Source: Neobacillus cucumis (GTDB lineage: Bacteria > Bacillota > Bacilli > Bacillales_B > DSM-18226). From it: DNA of 64,000 nucleotides. A program made the position numbers and the translations under genes. The DNA is taken from the NCBI RefSeq assembly GCF_016107705.1, contig NZ_JAEHGC010000017.1, positions 1 through 64,000 on the forward strand. The letters are read 5' to 3'. Below, piece by piece: positions 1 to 8,748 of this stretch (positions within the stretch are counted from its first letter, which is position 1; the number at the start of each line of letters is the position of its first letter). The notes under the pieces were generated by a model. The model was not told the origin of the DNA. It saw only the letters and a list, made by a program, of their open reading frames with translations, and did no database searches.

Positions 1-153
1 CCCTTTTATAGAAAAATCCGCTGAACCGGGCAATGAACCCCCTTCGCTTTTCCCTTTTCACAGAAAAATCCGCTCTGGCGGGCAATGAAACCCCTTTGCT
101 TTTCCCTTTACAGAAAAATCCGATCAACCGGGTAATGCAACTCCCTCGCTTTT
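1..153. repeat. Tandem repeat, three ~51-bp units
   Basis: Three imperfect direct copies begin at about 1, 52 and 104. Each starts CCCTTT..AGAAAAATCCG, contains a GGGCAATG-like core and ends in a CGCTTTT-like string. Read on the minus strand the units contain AGCGGATTTTTCT, which resembles the AGCGGA..TTTCCG palindromes near 34.1 and 52.9 kb, so this may belong to the same intergenic repeat family. No coding potential is seen. Confidence 0.75.
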
Positions 154-190
154 ACCCTTTTACCTAAAACCCAATGCCCCCCCCCCAAAA

Positions 191-232
191 ATCAAAAGAA
201 CGGCCCCCTAAAAAGGAGCCGCCCTAAACCAA
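191..232 (-). terminator. Terminator after ppdK
   Basis: On the minus strand CGGCTCC pairs with GGGGCCG around an A/T loop, followed by a T-rich tract. It lies immediately downstream of the ppdK stop codon. Confidence 0.75.
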
Positions 233-238
233 CAAACC

Positions 239-2905
239 TTATGCTGTTGTATAAACCTCTTCTTTATTTTCATGACGAATCGTCGCTTGTGCTGCTGCCA
301 GACGAGCCAGCGGCACACGGTATGGTGAACAGCTGACATAATCCAAGCCGGTTCTATAGCAGAAATCAATCGAGCTCTTTTCACCGCCATGCTCCCCGCA
401 AATACCTGTTTTTAAAGCAGGCTTCGTTCCACGGCCAAGCTTCACGCCCATCTCAACTAACTTCCCTACACCATTCTGATCAAGTACAGCAAAAGGATTA
501 TCCGGAAGTACCTTATGCTCGATATACGCCTGCAAGAACTTTCCTTCCGCATCATCACGGCTGTAGCCGAAAGTCGTTTGCGTTAAATCATTGGTTCCAA
601 ACGAGAAGAAATCAGCTTCCTCTGCAATCTCATCCGCTGTTAACGCAGCACGCGGGATCTCAATCATCGTCCCAACTGTGTAATCAAACTGTTTACCAGT
701 TTCCTCTTGAATTCGAGCCCCAGCATCAACCACCAATTGACGCATTTCTTTCAATTCATTCACATGTCCGACAAGCGGAATCATGATTTCAGGCTTAACT
801 TCCATTCCCTTGTCAGCAAGCTTTGCAGCAGCATAGAAAATCGCTTTGGCCTGCATATCGTAAATTTCCGGGAAGATCATACCTAAACGGCAGCCGCGGT
901 GGCCGAGCATTGGGTTGAATTCATCCAATTGGCGAACCTTTTTAAGCAATACTTCTTTTGCCTTTAATTCTGCAGAGCCCGGATTTAAAATTTGCAGCTT
1001 TGTTACTTCGACTAAAAGCTCCTCTTTATCCGGTAAGAATTCATGTAGTGGCGGGTCAAGTAAACGAATCGTAACCGGATGCCCTTGCATCGCTTCAAAA
1101 ATACCTTCAAAATCGCCCTGCTGCATTGGCAATAATTCGTCGAGTGCTTCCATACGCTCAGCATAGTTTTCTGCTAATATCATTTTTTGTACAATTGGAA
1201 TTCGCTTCAAGTCCATGAACATGTGCTCAGTACGGCACAAACCGATTCCGCCGGCACCGAAATCGAACGCTTTCCGAGCATCCTCCGGATTATCCGCATT
1301 TGCACGTACACCAATCTTGCGCTCTTGGTCCGCCCATGCTAACAATAATTGGAACTCATCCGATAATTCAGGATCAATCATTGGAATTTCACCCAACATG
1401 ATTTCACCAGTTGAACCATCAATCGTAATTGTTTCGCGATATTTTACAACTGTTTCACCAACCGTAAATTGCTTCGTTTTCAAATCAATTTTCAATGGCT
1501 CACAACCGCAGATACAAGCTTTTCCCATCCCTCTTGCAACAACAGCAGCATGGCTTGTCATTCCGCCGCGGCTTGTTAAAATAGCCTGTGACGCAACAAT
1601 ACCGTGGATGTCATCTGGCGTCGTTTCCGGACGAACCAGAATTACCTTTTTACCCTCATTGCCTAGTTGTTCTGCTTCATCTGCATCAAAGACAACCTGG
1701 CCAGTTGCAGCACCTGGTGATGCCGGTAAGCCTTTCGCTAACAATGTACGCTGGTATTTATCATCAATGCGGCGGTGCAGCAATTGATTTAGTTGATCTG
1801 GGTCAACGCGAAGCAGAGCGGTCTTTTTATCAATAATACCTTCTGCCACCATTTCAACGGCAATGCGGATGGCTGCCTGTGCAGTCCGTTTTCCATTACG
1901 AGTTTGCAAGATAAATAGTTTTCCGCGCTCAACAGTAAATTCAATATCCTGCATTTCCTGATAATGCTGTTCTAAGCGTTTGCACGTTTCTGTAAACTGC
2001 TGGTAAACTTCCTGCATTTCATCCTTTAGCGTCGCAATTGGCTGTGGTGTACGAATTCCGGCCACAACATCTTCGCCTTGTGCATTAATCAGGTATTCAC
2101 CGTAAAGGACATGCTCACCGGTTGAAGGATTACGTGTGAACGCGACCCCTGTACCTGAGTCATTTCCCATATTACCGAACACCATGCTTTGAATATTTAC
2201 TGCCGTTCCTAAATGATCCGGGATTTTGTTTAAGCGGCGGTACACAATCGCACGCTGATTATTCCAGGAATCGAACACTGCATTAATAGCCAAGAATAGC
2301 TGATCTTTTGGATCCTGCGGAAACTCTTTTCTTGTATGCTTTTTGACGATTGACTTATAACCGACAATCACTTCCTGCCAATCTTCAGCACTCATTTCAG
2401 GATCAGAGGTATAGCCTTTATGCTCACGAACTTCTTCTAAAAATTGTTCGAAATAATACGTATCGATGTCTAACACAACATTGCTGAACATTTGAATAAA
2501 ACGGCGGTAGGAATCATAAGCAAACCGAGGGTTGTTCGTTAACTTTGCCATTCCCACAACGGTTTCATCATTCATACCAAGGTTTAAAACCGTATCCATC
2601 ATTCCCGGCATCGAAAAAACAGAACCGGAACGCACAGAAACAAGTAATGGATTTTGCGCATCTCCCAATTTTTTCCCCATTTTTTCTTCCAAACGGCTGA
2701 GTGCTTCTAATGCCTGCGCCTCTACTAAAACAGGAATTTTTTTGCCAGAATCATAGTATGCGTTACATGCCTGTGTAGAAATCGTAAATCCATAAGGTAC
2801 AGGAAGGCCAATCCGCGTCATTTCCGCTAGGTTTGCACCTTTACCTCCAAGCAATTCTTTCATTTCGCCATTTCCCTCATGAAAAAGGTATACGTATTTT
2901 TCCAT
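239..2905 (-). CDS. ppdK: Pyruvate, phosphate dikinase
   Basis: This enzyme interconverts pyruvate, ATP and Pi with phosphoenolpyruvate, AMP and PPi in the cytoplasm. At 888 aa it has the full family length: an N-terminal ATP-grasp domain (about 1-340), a phosphohistidine swivel domain with GGMTSHAAVVARG and the catalytic His at residue 452, and a C-terminal PEP-binding TIM barrel ending with the GICGEHGG motif. The ATG is 3 bp past the stop of the upstream regulatory-protein gene, so the two are co-transcribed. B. subtilis has the regulator homologue YqfL but, as far as I recall, no PPDK; here the putative target sits directly beside it. Identity is near certain. Confidence 0.97.
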   Translation of the reverse strand: MEKYVYLFHEGNGEMKELLGGKGANLAEMTRIGLPVPYGFTISTQACNAYYDSGKKIPVLVEAQALEALSRLEEKMGKKLGDAQNPLLVSVRSGSVFSMPGMMDTVLNLGMNDETVVGMAKLTNNPRFAYDSYRRFIQMFSNVVLDIDTYYFEQFLEEVREHKGYTSDPEMSAEDWQEVIVGYKSIVKKHTRKEFPQDPKDQLFLAINAVFDSWNNQRAIVYRRLNKIPDHLGTAVNIQSMVFGNMGNDSGTGVAFTRNPSTGEHVLYGEYLINAQGEDVVAGIRTPQPIATLKDEMQEVYQQFTETCKRLEQHYQEMQDIEFTVERGKLFILQTRNGKRTAQAAIRIAVEMVAEGIIDKKTALLRVDPDQLNQLLHRRIDDKYQRTLLAKGLPASPGAATGQVVFDADEAEQLGNEGKKVILVRPETTPDDIHGIVASQAILTSRGGMTSHAAVVARGMGKACICGCEPLKIDLKTKQFTVGETVVKYRETITIDGSTGEIMLGEIPMIDPELSDEFQLLLAWADQERKIGVRANADNPEDARKAFDFGAGGIGLCRTEHMFMDLKRIPIVQKMILAENYAERMEALDELLPMQQGDFEGIFEAMQGHPVTIRLLDPPLHEFLPDKEELLVEVTKLQILNPGSAELKAKEVLLKKVRQLDEFNPMLGHRGCRLGMIFPEIYDMQAKAIFYAAAKLADKGMEVKPEIMIPLVGHVNELKEMRQLVVDAGARIQEETGKQFDYTVGTMIEIPRAALTADEIAEEADFFSFGTNDLTQTTFGYSRDDAEGKFLQAYIEHKVLPDNPFAVLDQNGVGKLVEMGVKLGRGTKPALKTGICGEHGGEKSSIDFCYRTGLDYVSCSPYRVPLARLAAAQATIRHENKEEVYTTA

Positions 2906-2908
2906 TGA

Positions 2909-3724
2909 TTAAAAGCTCCTCTCTTTTTTTAAAATATCTAAAATGAGACCGGCTGTTTCCTCTACTGCTTTATTGGAAACATCAATAATCGGGCAGCCAA
3001 CACGTTTCATAATTTTTTCCGCATGCTCTAGTTCGTCCAATATTCGTTCAAAGCTCGCATAGCTGGCCTTCGAACCAAGTCCTAGTGCTTTCAAGCGTTC
3101 TTTCCGGATTTCATTTAATTTATCCGGAGAAATAATTAAACCAATACAATTACGGCGTGGTATGTCGAATAATTCGTCTGGCGGCGGAACCTCTGGAACC
3201 AATGGAACATTCGCTACTTTAAAGCGTTTATGAGCTAAATACATAGAAAGTGGTGTCTTGGATGTTCTTGATACGCCTATTAACACGATATCTGCCTTGG
3301 TAATTCCCCGAGGATCACGTCCATCATCATATTTAACCGCAAACTCGATGGCCTCAATTTTTCGGAAATACTCCTCGTCCAATTTTCTCATCATACCAGG
3401 CTGGTGATGCGGCGTTTTATTAAATCTTGTGGCAAAGGCATTCATTAAGGGGTTTAATAAATCAACAGCATGAATCCCCTCTTCTGCAGCCCGCTGATCC
3501 AAATAATCCTTTAAGGTTGGAACAACAATGGTATAAGCGATAATCGACTGGCCCTCTTTTGCCAATAAAATTACATCTTCAATATCTTCAAAATCCTCCA
3601 CATAGGAATTGCGGCGGATTTCAACATGGCCCCCATTAAATTGAGTTGCCACCGCTTTTACCACAAGCTCAGCCGTTTCCCCAACTGAGTCTGATACAAC
3701 ATAGACCACTTCTTTTTGATCCAA
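2909..3724 (-). CDS. yqfL: PPDK regulatory protein (DUF299, YqfL-like)
   Basis: Family members are ADP-dependent kinase / Pi-dependent pyrophosphorylases that switch PPDK or PEP synthase off and on by modifying a Thr near the catalytic His. The N-terminal [13 protein letters not shown] signature and the central P-loop-like GVSRTSKTP are both present. The open frame extends to 3745, but I choose the TTG at 3724: a GAGGAGAG site lies about 10 nt upstream and the resulting 271 aa matches the usual length of about 270. The gene follows ccpN directly and precedes ppdK by 3 bp, which points to PPDK as its substrate. Confidence 0.93.
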   Translation of the reverse strand: MDQKEVVYVVSDSVGETAELVVKAVATQFNGGHVEIRRNSYVEDFEDIEDVILLAKEGQSIIAYTIVVPTLKDYLDQRAAEEGIHAVDLLNPLMNAFATRFNKTPHHQPGMMRKLDEEYFRKIEAIEFAVKYDDGRDPRGITKADIVLIGVSRTSKTPLSMYLAHKRFKVANVPLVPEVPPPDELFDIPRRNCIGLIISPDKLNEIRKERLKALGLGSKASYASFERILDELEHAEKIMKRVGCPIIDVSNKAVEETAGLILDILKKERSF

Positions 3725-3741
3725 AATTACTGCCACTCTCC

Positions 3742-4374
3742 TCAACCAAGTTTTTGATCCATTATTTCAAGGTATGCACGTGTAATCGTTGTCTTCGTAA
3801 TCCGACCAACAAGTAAATATGTATGGTCTTCCACTTCCTTCACAACGGGTAGGGAATCAATATGATTATTAATCATCTTTTTTGCTGCTTCGAGCAAGGT
3901 TTCTTCTGGGCGAATGGTAACGATGTTCGGCATCCGTGTCATGATAACACTAACAGGGAGCTCATTGAGGTTTTGATTACCGATTGCGGTTCGAAGCAAA
4001 TCCTTCCGGGAAATGACCCCTGCTAGGTTTCCTTCCTCATCAACCGCATAAAGTGTGCCGACATCCTCTAAAAAAAGCTGAACAATTGCGTCATAAACTG
4101 AGGTGGATTTTTCTACAACAATTGGGTGGGCTTTAAAATCACTTACTTGTTGATGTAAAAACTTTTCTGCATGCTGTTTTACTTCTAATTCATGATTATA
4201 AAAATATCCAACCCGGGGTCTTGCATCCAAATTTCCGGACATCGTTAGAATAGCTAGATCTGGCCTAAGTGCTGCCCTTGTTAACGATAGTTTCTCGGCA
4301 ATTTCCTTCCCGGTAATCGGTCCGCTTGTTTTTACAATTTGCAAGATTTCATCCTGCCGTTTTGTTAGTTTAAT
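3742..4374 (-). CDS. ccpN: CcpN-like transcriptional repressor (HTH + two CBS)
   Basis: CcpN represses gluconeogenic genes (gapB, pckA and sr1 in B. subtilis) during glycolytic growth. The protein has an N-terminal helix-turn-helix with [14 protein letters not shown] and [12 protein letters not shown] signatures, then two CBS domains (about 75-135 and 145-205). No ATG, GTG or TTG occurs between 4482 and the start of homology. The only start that fits AGGAGG at about 4388 (9-nt spacing) and the family length (210 versus about 212 aa) is an ATT codon at 4374-4372. The ATG at 4482 lies within the predicted -35 region. Identity is secure; the unusual AUU start is inferred. Confidence 0.88.
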   Translation of the reverse strand: MKLTKRQDEILQIVKTSGPITGKEIAEKLSLTRAALRPDLAILTMSGNLDARPRVGYFYNHELEVKQHAEKFLHQQVSDFKAHPIVVEKSTSVYDAIVQLFLEDVGTLYAVDEEGNLAGVISRKDLLRTAIGNQNLNELPVSVIMTRMPNIVTIRPEETLLEAAKKMINNHIDSLPVVKEVEDHTYLLVGRITKTTITRAYLEIMDQKLG

Positions 4375-4436
4375 AACTTCCGCCCTCCTCTCAAAAAAAT
4401 AGGTCCTAATCTGACGGAATTTTTTAAATGTGTTAT

Positions 4437-4480
4437 ACTTATTTACATATAGTATATTACATTTGGCCAAAATGCGAAAC
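4437..4480 (-). promoter_or_regulatory. Predicted sigma-A promoter of ccpN-yqfL-ppdK
   Basis: On the minus strand TTTCGC and TATACT are separated by 17 bp. The -35 box is poor and the -10 box is good (5/6). Transcription from here would start after the ATG at 4482, which argues against that ATG as the ccpN start. Confidence 0.5.
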
Positions 4481-4507
4481 ATTTATTTCTACTATTTTTC
4501 GACAATT

Positions 4508-4545
4508 ATTAAAAAACCCCATCTAACTAAGAGGGAGTAGGGGTA
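4508..4545 (-). terminator. Terminator after the glycosylase gene
   Basis: On the minus strand CCCC..CT pairs with AG..GGGG, followed by TTTTTT. It lies directly after the stop codon. Confidence 0.65.
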
Positions 4546-5355
4546 TTACTTTTGACAAACAGGACAGAAAAAGGATTTTCGTGATGCAATGGTTGTTTTT
4601 TTGATCGGTGTTTGACAGCGAAAGCAAGGCTGTTTTTCACGATCATAAACCTTGCAAAACTGGTTATAGCTACCTGTCTTTGTATCTCCAATAAAAAATG
4701 GATTTTCTAAATATCCCCCATGATTTAGGGCATCGGTCAGCACATTTTTCATGGAATGAAACAATTGGCTTTTCTCTTCTTCCTGTATCTCTTGGATATC
4801 CCTTGTTGGCAGTATTCCAGAATGATAGCAGATTTCATCTGAATAGCAATTCCCAATCCCAGCAATAAAACCTTGGTCAAGTAGCTTCGTCTTAATTTTT
4901 CCACGCTTATGGTCCATTAATTTCAAAAGTGCTTCTAAAGTAAAGCTGCTTTCCAGTGGTTCTGGACCTAAATCAGATAACTCTTGCTGCACGGCTTTCT
5001 CACTGTATAGATGTAGGTAGCCAAGCCGCAATCCGATGAAATATAAATGCTGATTCCCAAAGGATAGGCGAATTTGAATCGTCCGTTTCGGTTTTTCCTC
5101 CTCCGTCCCGAAGAACATCCAGCCGCCGAGCATTAAATGCAATAACAGGACTTGTCCATTTTGAAGATGGAAAAGCAAATGCTTGGCTCTCCGGTCAACT
5201 GTCGTAACCTTTTGGTGAAGGACACTGTTTATAAAAAGCTCCAGCTTTACATTAATTGATTTTTCACGGTTAATTTGCACATCTGTAATGACGTGATCAG
5301 CAATCTGTTGATTTAATAATCTTCGGTAATTCTCCATTTCGGGAAGTTCAGGCAT
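4546..5355 (-). CDS. MutM/Nei-family DNA glycosylase
   Basis: This is a formamidopyrimidine/endonuclease VIII family base-excision enzyme. The mature N-terminus is PELPE, giving the Pro nucleophile and Glu3. The VDRRAKHL segment carries the conserved Lys, GIGNCYSDEI forms the helix-two-turn-helix, and a C-terminal zinc finger shows CFRC and CPVC pairs. Start at 5355 is fixed because Pro must be residue 2; GGAGGG lies 7 nt upstream. The sequence is divergent from typical MutM (about 270 aa), so it is probably a paralogue rather than the housekeeping copy. Substrate preference cannot be read from the sequence. Confidence 0.88.
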   Translation of the reverse strand: MPELPEMENYRRLLNQQIADHVITDVQINREKSINVKLELFINSVLHQKVTTVDRRAKHLLFHLQNGQVLLLHLMLGGWMFFGTEEEKPKRTIQIRLSFGNQHLYFIGLRLGYLHLYSEKAVQQELSDLGPEPLESSFTLEALLKLMDHKRGKIKTKLLDQGFIAGIGNCYSDEICYHSGILPTRDIQEIQEEEKSQLFHSMKNVLTDALNHGGYLENPFFIGDTKTGSYNQFCKVYDREKQPCFRCQTPIKKTTIASRKSFFCPVCQK

Positions 5356-5417
5356 CTTGATTCCCTCCAATATTTTTCCTTTACCGAATATCTTTTCCTA
5401 AAATCCTAAAAAAATAA

Positions 5418-5456
5418 ACGCAAAAAAACCGGACATCCCATTGATCCGGTTTTCTT
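5418..5456 (-). terminator. Terminator after the lysP-like gene
   Basis: AAAACCGGATC pairs with a TCCGGTTTT segment around a short loop, then a T-run on the minus strand. Confidence 0.75.
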
Positions 5457-5460
5457 CATT

Positions 5461-6939
5461 TTATAAATGCTCTTCTTCAAATGAACATTCTTTAAGCGGG
5501 ATTACCTTCGTTTTATGGACGATTTTATATCCAAGCCAAACAATTAAAAAGATTGGTAATCCAATATAGGATACGGCTGCACCGTACCAATCAATTTTAT
5601 CGGCCGTAAATGCTTGATAGTTTTGACCAAGAATAATCACGATACACATTGCCAGTGCAAGTAGCGGACCTAGTGGGAACCACTTTGCTCTGTATTTAAG
5701 TTGATTCAAGTCTCTTCCTTGTGCATTATAGGCTTTTCTAAATCGATAGTGGCTTATCGCAATTCCTAACCAAGCAATAAAACCGGTTAATCCTGAAGCA
5801 TTTAATAACCAAGTATATACTTGATCGCCAAAGATCGATGTTAAAAAGGCCAAAGCCCCGATAATCGTCGTTAAAACAAGGGCATTCATTGGAATACCGC
5901 GCTTGTTTACATTTTGCAAAAATTTAGGTGCCTGGCCATCCTTTGCCATTGACCAAAGCATCCGTGTCGCTGCATATAATCCTGAAGATCCGCAGGATAA
6001 AACGGACGTTAAAATAACAGCATTCATGACAGAAGCGGTAAAGGCAATCCCTGCTTTTTCAAATACGAGGGTAAACGGACTCACCGCAATACTATCAACG
6101 TCTCCGCCTAATAGCTGAGGGCTTGTAAATGGAATGACTAGACCAATAACAGCAATGGCACCAATATAGAATAAAAGAATACGCCAAAAAACTTGTCGAA
6201 TAGCTTTTGGTACGTTTTTACCAGGATTTTCACTTTCCCCAGCAGCAATCCCGACTAATTCCGTTCCTTGGAATGAGAACCCGGCGATGAAGAAGATACT
6301 TAATATTGACATAAATCCGCCGTGTACCGGAGCATCTCCAATCGTAAAGTTCTTAAAGCCGAGAGATTGACCGCCAAAAATACCAAAAATCGTCAGAATG
6401 CCCACGCCAATAAAAACAATAATGGTAATAACTTTAATTAATGCAAACCAATATTCTGACTCACCGTAACTTTTAACAGATAAGGCATTTAATAAAAACA
6501 TAAGTCCTAAAAATAGTACGCTCCACACGATGCTAGGAACATCCGGAAGCCAAAATTTCATAATAATAGCCGATGCCGCAATTTCAACTGCCACGGTTAC
6601 TGCCCAGTTAAACCAATAATTCCACCCTAATGCAAATCCAAGTGCTGGATCTACGAACCGGCCGGCATAGGTTGCGAAGGATCCGGAAACCGGCATATGG
6701 GTTGCCATTTCCCCAAGGCTTGTCATTAAAAAATATACCATAATTCCAATTAATCCATATGCCACCAGTGCACCACCCGGTCCAGCCGTATGGATAGAGG
6801 CTCCCGTCGCTAAAAAGAGACCTGTTCCGATCGATCCGCCAATCGCAATCATCGTCATATGACGCGCCTTTAAATTACGTTTAATTGTGATTTCTTCACT
6901 ATTATGAATTTCCTCTTTTACCTCTTTAACAACTGCCAT
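5461..6939 (-). CDS. lysP: LysP-like amino acid permease
   Basis: This is a 12-TM amino acid-polyamine-organocation transporter of 492 aa. The N-terminal segment (ARHMTMIAIGGSIGTGLF), GSFATYAGRFVDPALGFALGWNYWFNW region and SYGESEYWFALIK region closely recall E. coli LysP, a lysine:H+ symporter, so lysine is the best guess for substrate. Another cationic amino acid is possible. The ATG at 6939 follows an AAAGGCGGG site. The gene is monocistronic, with a terminator behind it and a long leader containing a consensus promoter, a cre-like site and a branched RNA fold upstream. Confidence 0.85.
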   Translation of the reverse strand: MAVVKEVKEEIHNSEEITIKRNLKARHMTMIAIGGSIGTGLFLATGASIHTAGPGGALVAYGLIGIMVYFLMTSLGEMATHMPVSGSFATYAGRFVDPALGFALGWNYWFNWAVTVAVEIAASAIIMKFWLPDVPSIVWSVLFLGLMFLLNALSVKSYGESEYWFALIKVITIIVFIGVGILTIFGIFGGQSLGFKNFTIGDAPVHGGFMSILSIFFIAGFSFQGTELVGIAAGESENPGKNVPKAIRQVFWRILLFYIGAIAVIGLVIPFTSPQLLGGDVDSIAVSPFTLVFEKAGIAFTASVMNAVILTSVLSCGSSGLYAATRMLWSMAKDGQAPKFLQNVNKRGIPMNALVLTTIIGALAFLTSIFGDQVYTWLLNASGLTGFIAWLGIAISHYRFRKAYNAQGRDLNQLKYRAKWFPLGPLLALAMCIVIILGQNYQAFTADKIDWYGAAVSYIGLPIFLIVWLGYKIVHKTKVIPLKECSFEEEHL

Positions 6940-7042
6940 CCACGTCCCGCCTTTACTATTGAAATATAAGTTTAATATTTTTCACCTTTTCCCCCTTTAT
7001 TTTTCCTTTTTGATCCCTTCCTTTCAATTCTTTTTAATTGTT

Positions 7043-7129
7043 TAGGTTATAAAAAAAACCAGACAAAACATCTATCTTCAATAAAGAGGTTCGACTTACG
7101 AATATTCCTTACGAAGTGCCCAATGTCTG
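7043..7129 (-). ncRNA. Candidate structured leader RNA / attenuator upstream of lysP
   Basis: On the minus strand CAGACA..ACAT pairs with ATGT..TGTCTG over about 10 bp, and TTTTTTTT follows at once. Inside are ACTT/AAGT with a GAATATTC core and TCTT/AAGA, so the fold is branched rather than a plain terminator hairpin. TTCGTAAG occurs twice. It starts roughly 100 nt after a consensus promoter and ends about 105 nt before the permease ATG. I do not recognise an L-box, T-box, SAM, purine or other known riboswitch signature. It could also be a terminator for the upstream MocR gene or an independent sRNA. Confidence 0.45.
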
Positions 7130-7179
7130 TCTGATTTTAGTTAATATTATGTGTATAGGGACAACTCTTTTTGATATTA

Positions 7180-7193
7180 TGTAATCGCTTTCT
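7180..7193. promoter_or_regulatory. cre-like site in the lysP leader
   Basis: TGTAATCGCTTTCT matches 13 of 14 positions of the CcpA box TGWAANCGNTNWCA. It lies about 40 nt downstream of the predicted start of transcription, a position from which CcpA can block elongating polymerase. Regulation is inferred. Confidence 0.45.
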
Positions 7194-7236
7194 TAATTAG
7201 CGACAGTATAACGAAATCCCACTGTCCTCATTCATT

Positions 7237-7265
7237 ATTATATGGACTGAAAAATATCATGTCAA
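7237..7265 (-). promoter_or_regulatory. Consensus sigma-A promoter for the lysP leader
   Basis: TTGACA (7265-7260) and TATAAT (7242-7237) on the minus strand match the consensus exactly with a 17-bp spacer. The resulting leader before the lysP-like gene would be about 290 nt. Confidence 0.85.
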
Positions 7266-7317
7266 GACAACTATTATTAATTTTCAAAAAAATAAATATA
7301 TTAAAAATACTATTTGA

Positions 7318-8739
7318 CTATAAACCATTCAGTAAAATCTTTTTAAGGGTTAAGATCCCATTTTCCATTTCCTCAAAACTTGCATAAGAATAAGACAGGC
7401 GAATCGATGAACGGTGGTCATGATAAATAAATCCCGGGTTGATTAACACATTTCTGTTTACACATTGCTTAAATAGTTTTTGCATATTGACCTTTTTCTT
7501 AAAAAGAACCCAAATAAATAATCCTCCTGATGGTTTGGTCCAGGTAGCAACTTCACTAAAATGAAGAGTAAGTAATTGCAGGAGGTAATCTCTTTTCTCT
7601 CTAAGGATGGTTCTAACTTTATTTAAATGATTTTCATACATTCCTGATGCAAGCAGCTCCTTAACCAGTAACTGAGACAAATAACTTGAACCATAATCGG
7701 TTTGCATCCTCACATCCCGAAGGCGTTTAATGACAGCCTCAGGACCCGCTAACCAGCCAATACGTAGACCAGGCGCAATCGTTTTTGAAAAACTGCCAAT
7801 ATATAAAACTTGTCCATTCTTATCTAATACTTTTATTGGAGCAGGAGCCGGCTCATCTATCCATAAATCTCTAAAAATATCATCTTCAATGATGGGCAGC
7901 TGATAATGCTGACATTTTTCTAGCAAGATTTTTCTTTGTTCCAACGACATACTAGTTGTTGTCGGATTGTGAAATGTAGGGTTGATAAACAGGGCAGAGG
8001 CGTTTCTAGTAAAAGTTTGTTGAAATAACTCTTCGATTCTTAGTCCATTCCCATCGACAGGGATTCTCTTGATTGTCATCTCTGAAGGAAATAAATTGAC
8101 CGAATGTAAGTAAGAAGGGCTTTCTAAAAACACCGTTGACCCTCTTTTCAAGATCCCAACTGTTATTAATTTAAGTGCCTGCAAGGCGCCCGAGACAATT
8201 AAAATGCATTCCGGCTTAATCTTGATTCCACTTTTTAGGAGATGTCTACTAATCTCTTTTCTTAATCCCAAATCCCCTAACCCGTCACCGTACCCAAAAT
8301 CCTGAATCTGGGTTGAGACTGTTCCCATTGCCTCGGCGATTTCTGAACGAGGAAACAAGTCAGATCCAAGCTCCCCTTTGCTTAGTTGGATTAAATCCTT
8401 TCTCGTCTCTAATTCATTAATCAGTTGCACCGTATGTACACTTGACGGCTGCAAGGACCATTTCGTTAAATCATTCCAGTCTGGAGGAGTAATTTCCGAT
8501 TCAAGGGACCATTGATTATGAATGACATAAATACCGCTGCCGGTTTTTCCCTCCAATAAACCCTCAGACTTGACGATTTCGATAGCTGTTATGACCGTAC
8601 TTCTGTTTACAGCAAATTTTTCAGCTATTTCGCGCTGGGTTGGGATCTTACTACCAATCACCCATTCACCCTGTTCAATTTTCTCCCGCATCCAGTGAAC
8701 GATTTGCAGGTATCGAGGCTTTTTATTCATAAACATCAT
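7318..8739 (-). CDS. MocR-family regulator (GntR HTH + aminotransferase domain)
   Basis: The 473-aa protein has an N-terminal winged helix (about 10-75; PTQREIAEKFAVNRSTV) joined to a fold-type-I aminotransferase domain. The PLP-binding lysine is in IGSFSKT at residue 319, and NPTFHNPTT and GLRIGW motifs are intact, so it should bind PLP. MocR proteins such as GabR and PdxR sense amines, amino acids or PLP and often control a neighbour. Here the divergent neighbour is a DMT exporter 154 bp away, with direct repeats between the genes. Several ATGs lie at the start (8739, 8736, 8730); the choice is uncertain. Confidence 0.9.
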   Translation of the reverse strand: MMFMNKKPRYLQIVHWMREKIEQGEWVIGSKIPTQREIAEKFAVNRSTVITAIEIVKSEGLLEGKTGSGIYVIHNQWSLESEITPPDWNDLTKWSLQPSSVHTVQLINELETRKDLIQLSKGELGSDLFPRSEIAEAMGTVSTQIQDFGYGDGLGDLGLRKEISRHLLKSGIKIKPECILIVSGALQALKLITVGILKRGSTVFLESPSYLHSVNLFPSEMTIKRIPVDGNGLRIEELFQQTFTRNASALFINPTFHNPTTTSMSLEQRKILLEKCQHYQLPIIEDDIFRDLWIDEPAPAPIKVLDKNGQVLYIGSFSKTIAPGLRIGWLAGPEAVIKRLRDVRMQTDYGSSYLSQLLVKELLASGMYENHLNKVRTILREKRDYLLQLLTLHFSEVATWTKPSGGLFIWVLFKKKVNMQKLFKQCVNRNVLINPGFIYHDHRSSIRLSYSYASFEEMENGILTLKKILLNGL

Positions 8740-8748
8740 TCTTTCATA

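Noticed and set aside
1215..1787. 190-codon plus-strand frame inside ppdK
   Set aside because: It is antisense to an intact, conserved PPDK gene and has no ribosome site; a codon-bias shadow.
7050..7230. Lysine (L-box) or T-box riboswitch before the lysP-like gene
   Set aside because: The conserved L-box core and the T-box GGTGGNACCGCG sequence are both absent, so only an unclassified structured leader is reported.
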